DNA of 64,000 nucleotides from Todiramphus chloris collaris. Its lineage: Eukaryota; Chordata; Aves; Coraciiformes; Alcedinidae. Both the position numbers and the translations under genes were made by a program. The DNA is taken from NCBI GenBank assembly GCA_025345505.1, contig JANVCC010000018.1:4648490-4712489 (forward strand), in the 5' to 3' direction. Below are positions 11,221 to 21,967 of the stretch, piece after piece (position 1 is the stretch's first letter; each line of letters begins with the position of its first letter). The notes beneath the pieces are model-generated. The model was not told where the DNA came from and did no database searches. It saw only the letters and a program-made list of their open reading frames with translations.

Positions 11221-12030
11221 TAGAATCACAGAATGGTTTGGGTTGGAAGGAACCTTAAAGATCATCTAGTTCCAAAGCCCTTGCCACAGGCAGGGACACC
11301 TCCCACTAGAGCAGGTTGCCCAAAGCACCATCCAGCCTGGCCCTGAACACTTCCAGGGATGGGGCATCCAAAAACCTCTCTGGGCAACCTGTTCCAGTGT
11401 CTCACCACGGTCAGTGAAGAACTTCTTCCTCACATCTAATCTAAACCCACCCTCTCTCAGTTTAAAACCGTAACCCCTCGTCCTATCGCTACAATCTCTG
11501 ACTCAGAGTCCCTCCCTCATCCTTCCTGTAGGCCCCCTTTAGGTACTGGAAGGCAGCAATAAGGTCTCCCCAGAGCCTTCTCTTGTCCAGGCTGAACAAC
11601 CCCAACCCTCTCACCCTGCCCTTGTAAAAGAGGGGTTCCAGCCCCCAGTCATCTCTGTGGTCCTCCTCTGGACCTGCTCCAACAGATCCATGTCTTTCTT
11701 ATGCTGGGGCCCCAGAGCTGGAGACAGTACCCCAGGTGAAGCCTCACCAGAGCAGAGTAGAGGGGCAGAATCACCTCCCTTGACCTGCTGGCCACACTTC
11801 TGATGCTGCCCAGGACGACAACACTGGCCTTCTGAGCTGTGACAGCACATTGCCAGCTCACATCCAGCTTTTCATCCACTGACACCCTCAAGTGCTTCTC
11901 TGCAGGGCTGCTCTCAATCCACTCATCAACCAAGCTGTATTTACCCTTGGGAATGCCCTGACCCATAGGTAGGACCTTGCACTTCACACAGGCCCACCTT
12001 TCAAGCCCGCTGAGGTCTCTCAGCCTTCAC
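11221..12030 (-). mobile_element. CR1 LINE, ~0.8 kb
   Basis: The element starts at the left with inverted tail TAGAATCACAGAATGG. It then reads in reverse through the 3' UTR and the C-terminal part of the reverse-transcriptase ORF (fragments such as SALVRLHLGYCLQLWGP and SRSREVILPLYS). Frameshifts break the ORF. The right edge near 12030 is approximate. Confidence 0.93.
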
Positions 12031-12261
12031 TGGGGTGGATGGTGCAGACCCCCCCAGCTCAAGCTGCAGCCTTTGCTCGCCTGCCATTCCTCCTTAAGGG
12101 GCAGGGAGGACGAGTGCCCCTGACCCGTGTCAACACCATTACTGCTTTCATCTTTCAGCTTGAAAAGCCCCTGCAACATTCTCTTCTAGCTGGCATCAGC
12201 AAATCAGTCTTTAAAGATACCTAATGGGCAGGTGCTCCACCACAGATGAGTCAGGTTAAGT

Positions 12262-12730
12262 TACAGAATCACAGAATCATTTAGGTTGGAAAAGACCCTT
12301 GGGATCATCATGTCCAACAATTAGCCCTACTCTACAAGTTCACCCCTAGACCATGTCCCCCAGCACCACATCCAAGCGATGTTTAAACACCTCCAGGGAT
12401 GGAGACTCAACCCCCTCCCTGGGCAGCCCATTCCAATATCTCACCACTCTTTCCATGAAGAATTTTTTCCTAGTGTCCAGTCTAAACCTGCCTTGTTTCA
12501 GCTTGAGGCCGTTCCCTCTGGTTCTGCCACTAATTACCTGAGAGAAGAGCCCAGCACCAACCTCTCTCCAATGTCCTTTCAGGGAGCTGTAGAGAGGGAT
12601 GAGGTCTCCCCTCAGCCTCCTCTTCCTCAAACTAAACAGACCCAGCTCCTTCAAACGATCCTCATACGATCTCTTCTCCAATCCCTTGATCAGCTTCATT
12701 GTCCTCCTTTGCACCCAAGTTACACCACAC
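12262..12730 (-). mobile_element. CR1 LINE with open ORF2 C-terminus
   Basis: The inverted tail CAGAATCACAGAATCATT is at the left edge. The - strand frame 12747-12346 stays open for 133 codons and reads the end of CR1 ORF2 ([35 protein letters not shown]). A long open frame suggests a younger copy than its neighbours. The subfamily differs in its tail from the copy at 11221. Confidence 0.93.
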
Positions 12731-14392
12731 TTTGTACATATCCCCAAGCTAAGGGGCTGTCACCCATCAGATCTGCTAGTTTCCTGCCTTCCTAAAGCTA
12801 TCACCACAGCTGGACTTTCAGCGTGTCCCTTAACCTGGTGTATTTCAGCACCTCCCCTCTCCAGCACTCGCTGGTGTGCTGTGCATAAACCAGTAAACTG
12901 CACTTGCAGAAATACCAGGATATTTGTGTCAAGTTTCACAGTTTCTTTCTCCTTCAGGCATTGTGCTGGGAAGCAAAGTGCAGAGAAACACTAACTCACC
13001 GGGGGGGAGGGGGAATCAGCTTTTAAACAAGTCTGACAACTAGACAACATTTCTCACGTGGTACCATGTTCTTCATGCAAACCTTAGTCAGCAGCTTCTC
13101 ACCCACCACTTCAGCGAGCTCATCAAAAGCCCCGCAACTACAAGAGCAAGAAGATTTCTTGCTCTCCACAAAAGAATCTTTGCTTTGTTGACAAATAATT
13201 AATAATTTCCCTGACAAAGACTTTCTTCTGGAAGAACAAACTCCAGTCTTAAGAAAAAAAAAGAAGGTGTATTAAAAAGTGTGCTCTTTCAAATTTAAGA
13301 GTATATGTGGTTTAAGATTTATACGTCTGTTCCTTAAATTGTGTCTCTAATCCTACTCATCAAATTCTACAGTCCACCCAGACCTACCAGGTAAAACAGA
13401 AGACACCAAGCCACGCTGATACTGGAGAAGAGTCTCCAGCAACAGACCTGATGTTACACCCAGTGCTTGACAGCACTCTGAAACCAGCTTGGACACGTAT
13501 GTTCTTTACCCGAGTCATCTCCCTTATCTTGAAAGAACCTTCTTATCACAGAAATATAAAAGACACCACTTGGATGTAGAGGTGTTGTGCTTTTGCATGT
13601 CTTTAAACTGCCAGCAGCATGTAATTCCTAGAAAATTTAATCCATTACTATGGGAAACACTAGAAAAAGTGAAGACATCCATTTACCTAAAATCCTAAAG
13701 ACCTCTATGCACCTAAATAAATACATTAAAAACTAAAATAAAAATCAAGTAGTTTAATGTTGATTGCTAAAGGCAGTCTCACCTAGATTCATGTTTTGGG
13801 GCTACAATTAGCACAGCAGTTTAAAGAAATATGCTTAAATCTAAACTTTGACACTTCACACCTGGCTTAGTACTGATGGTGGTTCCTGCAGGATCTATTC
13901 CTACACGCTCTCTGTGATGATGAGTCATGAAAACACTTCCTTGGGCAGGGGAAAAAAAAAAAAGCAGCGAAGAAGGTAAGTCACACACAGTGACTTGTTA
14001 GATTCTAAGAGACTTAAATTCTCAAGGAAGAAAGAGGAAAGAAAGGGGGAGTGGGAAATTAAATCACCCTGTAATAGTCCGCGAAGCGCACCTCAAGTTG
14101 CTGTTATTTCCCTAAAAATAGCTCCGAGTGAGGTATTCAAGGTTTCCTGCCACCACACGTCTACAAACATAAACAGCTTCCCAGGCTTCTTTTCAACCCC
14201 TGAAAGATTAAGTGGTTACAGATGAAACAGGAACGTGTTCTTTCTCTGCCCAGCCGTACGTACGTACTCCGCTGTACTAATGCATCAGCACCTATTTCCT
14301 TTCCTCCACAGATTTCTGCTAATCCACCTCTACTAAGTTGTTCTTGTTGTGTAAGCTTCTTTTAAGCATCAAACAGGAAACAGTACCAAGCG
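12731..14392 (-). other. intergenic DNA and probable ENPP5 3' UTR
   Basis: The sequence left of the ENPP5 stop should include its 3' UTR. A minus-strand ATTAAA candidate is near 13753. The 64-codon - strand ORF at 13217-13023 is not recognisable. No repeat family was identified. Confidence 0.5.
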
Positions 14393-14766
14393 TTATGGAT
14401 CCTGCAACAGTGGCTGGGCAGCTTCAGTGTGTCGCATCTGCCTGGTAGAGGCTTGGGTGAGGATAACGTGCTTAACAAATGCTGCAATAAAAACCATCAC
14501 AAGAGAGATGCCCAGAAAGATTCCCGTGACGGTAGCACAGATGTCTGGTCCAAAGGCCATGGGGACTTCTTCAGCAAGCATGTCTTTCACAGAGCTGAGT
14601 GAACCGTTGTTTGGCAGCGGGGTAATACCAAGCAGGCAGCACAGTAAGGGGTACAAATCAGTAGAGTTCATGGCTTCTTTGGTGGTGTTCTTTCTGAAAG
14701 CAGGCCCAAATGCCAAAAAAATGGGATGCATTTCTGGTAAGATGTTGTCATATCCATGATTACCAG
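14393..14766 (-). CDS. ENPP5: ENPP5 last coding exon
   Basis: After acceptor TTTCTAG the exon begins CTGGTAATCATGG. It completes a split Ser codon and then gives GNHGYDN with the last zinc ligand. It encodes [29 protein letters not shown], the membrane helix [19 protein letters not shown] and the cytoplasmic tail. Stop TAA occupies 14395-14393. Confidence 0.96.
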
Positions 14767-17700
14767 CTAGAAATAAAAGACAGGTAAAGGTCAATAATCT
14801 GAAGTTGCAAACCAAGCGCTGCACTTTCCCCTAGAATCAGCATAATGCAGAAAAGGAACAACCAACATTTATTCTTGCAGAGGTTTAGTAGAATCATTTT
14901 GATCAACAGCACAAATGTCTCCTAGCAAAGAGCAAGCCTCAGAACTACAAAGAAAAGACTCTTAATAAAAGAATGGAAAGTGCTATTTAAAAAAAAAAGA
15001 GAAAAAAAAAAAAAAAAAAAGAAGGTAAGCTCACATGGCAGTAACCATGTTGTGCTACACCCAAGGTTCCTTGATTTTCCTCCAGGAAAAACTCCCAACT
15101 TTGGAACTGGAACAGATATCTTAGAAGGAAAAAAAAAAGAAATCCATGTAGAGGCAGCCTGGCTGACTCCTAGCAGCAGACAGAACTTAAGCTCTGACTG
15201 CTCTGACATTTTGTCTAATTTTGTGCACTATCTACTCATCAACAAGGCAAAACTTCCCAGCTCTCAGTAGTGGCTCCCCTCTGCCCCTCCCTTACAGGGG
15301 CACTAGCAACTCTGAACCCGTAAATAAAGATCCAGGCACCAAAAGCCACTCTCATTGGCTGTCAACAACTGAAGAACGTGTTCAGTCTTGCAGGTAACGC
15401 TCTTCAGCAGCAAAGTTTAAAAGGCTTTCAACTAAGAAACTTAAGATCTGACCATATGACACCTGTATTTTATCTCCTAGCTATCCAAAAGTTAGTTTAC
15501 TGCCTCCATTCTACCTACAATAAATCTCAAAAGTCCAAAGTGAGGAACTTAAAAGCAGTTGTTTTTTATCTCCAAATCACCCGGGATGCACCTTACCCTA
15601 AAAGGCAATCGAGAATCACTGGTGTGCAGCAACACAGTATTAAAGACTCTTTCTAGCAAAAGAACGAGGTCACTGGACTTTCAGAAACCAATCCTGTATT
15701 TCCAACCCAACCCTTCTCCAGTAAGGAAACAGTATGTAACAAAACAACACTGTTCATCCTCTATTCAATTTCAGTTACGACTTTCATTTTATTTTTTTTT
15801 AATCTCTCAGGAAGTGCTTGTCAGTTTGCTAGATCTTGCAAGAAAACCTCGAGTATGTGGGCACTAAACCATGTGAATGATCTTATCTCAGTGAGTTTTA
15901 ATTTTTAGAAACAGTGAGTCCAGTTCCCCCACCCCCAGTAGCAGGGCACTTCCCAACCCATCAGGGAAAAATAAACCTAAATTCTATACACGTAGGTTTA
16001 GAGTTTTCCCTTCCAGTCTTAATGTAAAATAAAAATTAACACTGGTTGAGACTGGGAGAGAAGGTACCATGTAAGGTCTCTGGCTAGTAAAATATAAAAA
16101 AACCCACTAAAAAATAAAATATAAAAACCAAAAGACAGAATACTTACATTGAAAACCATCAGACTTATTATAGACAATTTCCCATCCTACATCAGCCACT
16201 GCTAAGATCGGCTGGATTTTTCTGTTGTGCTTATAATGTAATCTGTCTGGAATCTGCTCCCTTTTATATACAGTCATGTTGGGATGAGCATTGGCCAAGG
16301 CTTCATATACTTCATCCAGTTTGCCTTCAAACAAACAAAAGAAACAAAAGACAAAACTTTAACAGACCAATATGTTCACTGAGCTCACTGGTACTTTAAA
16401 TACAACCGAAAGAAGAGGGCAAAATGCACTTGCCCAGAAGCTATTTATAGCTGTAAGAGATAACAGAGGATTACAAGCACGCACAGAAGTTACTGTGTGA
16501 AACCCTGAGCGTCACTCTGATGCCAGTAAGATCACACCTGGCATCAGACTTCACAGCCTATTCCAGTAAGTGCCTTGCTAAATTTAGAGAAATCCCTCAT
16601 TTCGTACTTACCGGAACGGGAGCTTCTCACAACAGCGAGTGAGAAGGTGTTCAGTTAAGGCTCACGGAAAAGAAACCAGCTCTTCCTAGCTCCATGCAAA
16701 GCTTGAAAGCCAGAAGATACCTCCTGAAGCACATTAAGGCCATGTTCTGCCTTTCCTCCAGTTGGCTGGGATAACAACCAACGCTTTTTATTTATCTTAA
16801 AGCAGTTTAGTTGTTAGATGCTTTCCTCTGAAAGGCTGAAGAACAGCCACTTCGTTTTTCAGCATCTCTGCAAACTTATTTCTGAGTGAACCCAACGCTT
16901 TATTTCTCCTCCTCCAAGATGCTCCAACAAACAGCTACATATTTGACCCCATTTGATCCTCAGTTTTGATCTTCTACCACGACGATGACAGGTTCAACCA
17001 ATGCTAGTTTGTTGCTACGCACCACATGACATTATTATTGTTATTAGCAATTAATTACTAAGGGATTAAGCGAAACCGGCTTGCGTTAATGGAAGCCCTC
17101 AGGTCACAGTCCAGATGCCACCAACATGTCAAGACCTGTCCAAAGACTGCAGAGGCCTAAGCAAGGAACACATGACCAGCATACGAAGGGACAGGCTGGA
17201 CTGGCAGATGAAGATGGCACTTTTGGAGTAGATCTGTGGGCCACTCTGCCTATTCAGTAGCGGCACTACCTGCTCCTTGGTATTCTTGGAGTCTACTCCT
17301 TTCCCTCCCCATCTACTGCACAGTGGACAGAAACCCACAAGAACTGCACTAACACTAACAAATAAATAGATGTTTTCCACCCCTGATTCTTTATTTGCTC
17401 CATACTGGGAAGAAAAGCTCAGAAACTGGAAAAAGTCCCTGAGGAGCCAGAAAAGCAGCTGGTCAAGGTGGAACACCAGTGCACAGAAAGGAGGAACAAG
17501 GAAACACTGACAGGAACACAAAAGCAAGTTCAGAAATCTACATCTGAGCAAGTCTCATCAATCCCCCCCTCCACTAAAGAACAGATTCCTACAGAGGGCT
17601 CTGCAGTGCATAGAAGATTTCAGTCGTAGACCAAACAACTCAGCTCCACGATGCATTTCAGTGATATTTTGTGCCACGCTCCTGCCCAATTCGGTTGAGC

Positions 17701-20700
17701 AGCTGAGTTCACAGCCCATCCATGCTGCAGGCCCCAGGCCCTACAAGCTCTGAAGCACAGCTGGCAGATGTTTACATTTGCTTTGTGGCCAACCCTGCCG
17801 GTTTTAACAGACAAGTGGGGTTTCAGCACATCCTGCTGTTCTGCTGTCTCATTTCTCTCTAGTTCTGCCTTCACAGCCCCCTGTCCATCCTGCAGCGAGC
17901 GTTCCTGCCAGACAGCTCTTCTCAGGCTGTCCCAAGAACCTTCATGACCACAAGAACAAGTGCTTAGTTGACCCAAGACACGGCCTGAAGTGAGGAGAAA
18001 GTCTGGCTGAGCCATTTACAGCTTGTGTGGAGTTTTGAATGTATCTCAGCAAAAAAGAGTTTGGGAGGAGGTGCCCAATGGCTTTAAAGAAACAGTCTTT
18101 GTTTTCCCCTTCAGTTCGTAGGATCCAGTACAGAAATCCCAAAGGAAAACTGGAACTAGATTAATTTCTTACCTCAAGGAAATAGATTATAACGTTCCTT
18201 ACTTCAAATCAGCATAAAACCAGAATGACTAAACTTGGGAAACACAATGAAGGTCAAACAGAGACAGCAAAAGTCCAGATATGATACACTTAAAGCAACA
18301 AGGGACTCCAACCTACCATTTTTAGGACTATATTTGTAAGAGAATTTCTTTTCTTACGCCACTTTTGTGTATGGGATAACAGGGAGGAGAAGCCTCAAAT
18401 ACAGCAAACTATGATTTTACACTAATTATTTGAATTAATATATTTCAATTAGCTGCAAGAAAAAGGCCAAGCATTGCCAGCTGTGCTACAGCTGCCATCT
18501 TCAAGAACACATAGTTATTTCCACACACACTAATGCACAAGCATGGTTTCCATCGCAGAATGCTTTCAGTTGGAAGGGACCTTTAGAGGTCATCTAGTTC
18601 CAACCCCCCTGCAGTCAGCAGGGACATCTACAACTAGAGCAGGTTACTCAGAGCCCCATCCAACCTGGCCTGGAATGGTTCCAGGGGTGGGGCATCAACC
18701 ACCTCTCTGGGCAACCTTGGCCAGTGGTTCACCAACCTCAGTGTACAAAGATTTCTTCCTTTAATCCATCTCTTGGGGAAGAGATATGCAGCCAAATAGT
18801 TAAAATTGCCTACAAATGCAGCAATTTCTGCTTTCAAAATTCTCCTCAACGTCTCCCTAAATTTTACCATTCCCTTGGTTTAAGCAAGACAGATGGAATC
18901 ATGGCTGAAGAATCAGTCTTACCTACTTAAGCATATGTTATGTCACAGCTTAACTGGGAACAAAGCTCACTGTTCTACAGTAACAATTCCAGCTGGTAAC
19001 ATGGAATGAAGGAATTTCAGCTACACTCCAAACTGATTGCTGTTTACTGGTAGTGTAATAAATATCTGAACCTCTGGGCAAAACCAAATCCGAGCTACTT
19101 CAGAAAGCCATCAAAATGGCTTTTATAAACATTCTGTCATCTCACTGCTGCAGAGACACTGTTTCTTTTCAGCATTCAGCAGACAGGAGCATCACGTTAT
19201 ACATCTGTAAGTTCTCATTTACTGCACTAGGGATGCTTCAGCACTAAAGTTTACAATGCCTTTAAGAATATCCTGGTAGAATCAGAGAATGTTAGGGGTT
19301 GGAAGGGACCTAGAAAGATCATTGAGTCCAACCCCCCTGCCAGAGCAGGATCACCTAGATCAAGTCACACAGTAACAGATCCAGGTGGGGTTTGAACACC
19401 TCCAGAGAAGGAGACTCCACAACCCCCCTGGGCAGCCTGTTCCAGTGTCTGCCACCCTCACAGTGAAAAAGTTTTTCCTTCTGTTTACCCTAAATGTCTT
19501 GTGTTCCAACTTACTCCCATTGCCTCTTGTCCTAACACTGGATGACACTGAGAAGAGTCTGGCTCCATCCTTCTTACACTCACCCATAACATATTTACAG
19601 ACATTAATGAGGTCTCCCCTCAGCCTCCTCCAGGCTAAAGAGACCCAGCTCTCTCAGCCTCTCCTCATAAGGGAGATGCTCCACTCCCTTACTAATCTTG
19701 GTGGCCTTGTGCTGGACTCTCTCCAGTAGCTCCTTCTTGAACTGGGATGCTCAGAACTGGACACAGTATTCCAGGTGGGGCCTCACCAGCACAGAGTAGA
19801 GGGGGAGGAGAACGTCCCTCGACCTGCTGACCACACTCTTCTTAATGCACCCCAGGATGCCATTGGCCTTCTTGGCGGCGAGGGCACATTGTTGGCTCAT
19901 GGTCATCCTCTTGTCCACCAGGACCCCTAGGTCTTTTTCCCCAGAACTGCTTTCCAACAGCTCAGCCCCCAACCTGTACTGATCCATGGGGTTGTTCTTC
20001 CCTAGATGCAGCACCTTACACTTGCCCTTGTTAAATTGCATTGAATTTCTCCCTGCCCAGCACTCCAGCCTGTCCAGGTCACACTGGACAACCACATTTG
20101 TCTCCATTAGGATGGAGGTCCCAAACGTGGCTCTTCTATCACCACCAAAAGAATGCCCAGCAACAAGCACCTAAGCTCAGGCATAGTCTGGAGTATTACT
20201 CATTAAAAGTGACAAGAGACATGGGTTTACATATTTAAAGGTCACTTAAGTGTGCAAAATACCTTCCCTACTGGGGCATTAAATAGAAAGAGCTATACAT
20301 TAGTGATGCAAATGTTACAGAAATTGTAAAAAAAAAACACCTCTTCAGAAAGCCACCTTAAAACTCAACTTCCAAAGTAGTGCACCTGCCCCCACAAAAA
20401 ATGGTATTTTCCAGGTTATTGCATTGGCACCAAATAGTTATGGCTTTTGATCAAAAATAAAGAGCAGCACGTCTGGGATCATCAATGTTATTAAACACAC
20501 AGCTGACACTTAAGTTACTCTTCAATGACTGTGACCAGACTTCAGATTCAATTCCAACAGCGTTCTTGACCATCACAATCAAACTCTTAGAACTGGCTGT
20601 TGACTGTGATGGGGAAAAAATTATAAAGCAGCCTACAATAGCTGGCAGCTAGTCAAATAGCACACACAGGTTTTCTTTTTATCAAAGGTCCTCATCTAGT

Positions 20701-21920
20701 TTCATTTTTCTGTTTGAGTTAGATAACAACCGACTGTTACTGATCTTGCCCTTCATCAAGATGCTAAGGCCACAGTGCAGGAATTAAGATTTCTATCTGG
20801 AGTGCCATTCATCCGTAATAATGCCATTAGATTATCTTAATTTGCGTAAGGACTCAAGGATATTTGGCAATATTAGTCAAGCACAGGCAGATGGGCTCCC
20901 TTTCATTGTAGAAAGTTCACCCAGGCTTTTGACAGAGCTAGCAAAAAGGACAAAGAAGCGATCCTGCAAGTTAGTCCTCGAGCAAGGCAGACGTCCTGCT
21001 GGCATCAGAGCTGCTGCCAGCACTTCAGTTCAAGCACAAAGTCTGTAACATTTCAACACTAATTTTCCTCAGCGAATTCTACTGTTAGAGCTCCTACCTT
21101 CTTTAGGCAAAATGGCTACCACAGGCGAGTGGTCAATGACCTCATAGAGCTCTCTATCCACATACTGATCAAGCTCAACGAGCCTTTCCGAGGAGGACTG
21201 GGACATTCCGTGATCACTCGTGATGATGACATTCACCACATCCCACAGCTTCGCTTTCTTCAGTTCAGACATGAGATGCCCCAGCTTTTTGTCGATATCG
21301 CTAATTATCGGTCGCATAAGTGGATTTTCTGGACCCAGAACATGGCCCATCTCATCAGGCTGCTCCCAGTACAGGAGACCAAGGTTGATGGGTTCTTCTG
21401 ATGTAAACCAGCCAATAAGCCTGGAGACTCTATCTTCAAAGGAAACAGATTCATCATAGGGCATATAATACGTAGGAAAGACTCCATGTATCTTCACATC
21501 TGTTCCAGGCCACATAGCTGCTCCAGTTTTATGCCCTTCCCTCTGGTTCGTTACCCATATTGGGCTGGCTTCTTCCCAGAACTTGGATTTATGGGTATCC
21601 ATTTTGTTCAGAGAGAAAGTTTCATTCAGGATAGGATCGTACATCTCATTGGCAACTACCCCGTGGCTTTCCGCATAGAGACCAGTCACCATTGTGTAAT
21701 GGTTAGGATACGTTTTCGTCACAAACACGTTCGTGACCTGCTTGACGTGAACACCATTCTCCATGGCATAATGGAAATTGGGAGTGGAGACTCTGTAGAT
21801 GTAATCCCATCGAAATCCATCAAAAGATACTAGCAACACCCTGGGCTGGGCTGGCTGGAGAGACAACGCACTTGGAAGAAATAGGAAGAAAGTTGCCAGG
21901 AGTTTCCAGTACCAGTTCAT
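14393..21920 (-). CDS. ENPP5: ectonucleotide pyrophosphatase/phosphodiesterase family member 5 (three coding exons)
   Basis: The spliced CDS on the - strand joins 21920-21098, 16324-16148 and 14766-14393, giving 457 residues. ENPP5 is a type I membrane glycoprotein phosphodiesterase, reported in mammals to act on NAD and nucleotide sugars rather than ATP. Visible features are signal peptide [20 protein letters not shown], then LLVSFDGF with D34 and T70 in TKTYPNHY. Further zinc ligands are D189 and H193 in EQPDEMGH, D236 and H237 in TSDHGM, and H337 in GNHGYD. A membrane helix lies at about 411-431 and the tail ends QPLLQDP. An in-frame ATG at 21962 would add 14 residues; the downstream ATG is preferred because it starts directly at the signal peptide, as in the human protein. 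All catalytic residues are present. The juxtamembrane stalk looks shorter than I recall for human ENPP5 (477 residues). Confidence 0.97.
14767..16147 (-). other. ENPP5 intron between coding exons 2 and 3
   Basis: This is a 1.38-kb intron with A-rich tracts at 14989-15020 and 15129-15141. I see no CR1 or other family. Confidence 0.8.
14989..15022 (+). repeat. poly(A) tract
   Basis: Near-pure A run broken by single G, lying in an ENPP5 intron (poly-T on the ENPP5 strand). No recognisable retroelement body is attached to it. Confidence 0.9.
16148..16324 (-). CDS. ENPP5: ENPP5 coding exon 2
   Basis: These 177 nt follow acceptor TTTGAAG and precede donor GTAAGT. They encode [31 protein letters not shown] and [19 protein letters not shown]. 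The exon matches ENPP4 exon 2 in phase and is 6 nt longer. The splice choice restores the family sequence [12 protein letters not shown] across the junction. Confidence 0.96.
18553..18770 (-). mobile_element. CR1 LINE 3' end
   Basis: The reverse strand shows the CR1 3' region ending 'ggtcccttccaactgaaag' and a degraded tail. The left edge has GCAGAATGC in place of the usual tail. It lies in the ENPP5 intron in the same direction as the gene. Confidence 0.88.
19278..20130 (-). mobile_element. CR1 LINE, ~0.85 kb
   Basis: The inverted tail TAGAATCAGAGAATGTTAGG starts the element at left. Reading in reverse it gives the CR1 ORF2 end ([39 protein letters not shown]) with frameshifts. Its tail (GGTTGGAAGGGACCTAGAAA) places it in a different subfamily from the one at 12262. 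Confidence 0.93.
21098..21920 (-). CDS. ENPP5: ENPP5 coding exon 1: signal peptide and most of the catalytic domain
   Basis: It encodes residues 1-274 plus one base. The donor GTAGGA follows ILPKEG; the open frame runs on a few codons into the intron (RSSNSRIR). The exon itself begins at 21967 after a pyrimidine-rich acceptor ending CAACAG, so its first 47 bases are untranslated if the ATG at 21920 is used. Confidence 0.95.
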
Positions 21921-21922
21921 GG

Positions 21923-21967
21923 CTATTCTGGGAGGTATTCGCCCTCTCTTTGGAGGCAACATGGCAT
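21923..21967 (-). other. 14-codon upstream ORF at the exon edge of ENPP5
   Basis: The first three bases of the exon are ATG. This frame runs 14 codons and stops at TAG two bases before the preferred ENPP5 ATG (TAGCCATG). It overlaps a second in-frame ENPP5 ATG at 21962. It is visible only if this exon's acceptor is right. Confidence 0.55.

Larger units (their letters stand above)
16325..21097 (-). other. ENPP5 intron between coding exons 1 and 2
   Basis: This 4.8-kb intron contains CR1 copies at 18553-18770 and 19278-20130. The ORFs at 17129-18142 show no recognisable family. The stretches 16325-18550 and 20131-21097 otherwise show nothing I can name. Confidence 0.8.

Noticed and set aside
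12346..12747. 133-codon - strand ORF resembling a protein-coding gene
   Set aside because: It is the C-terminal end of the CR1 reverse-transcriptase ORF, inside a CR1 copy; the same applies to 36964-37548 and 38864-39271.
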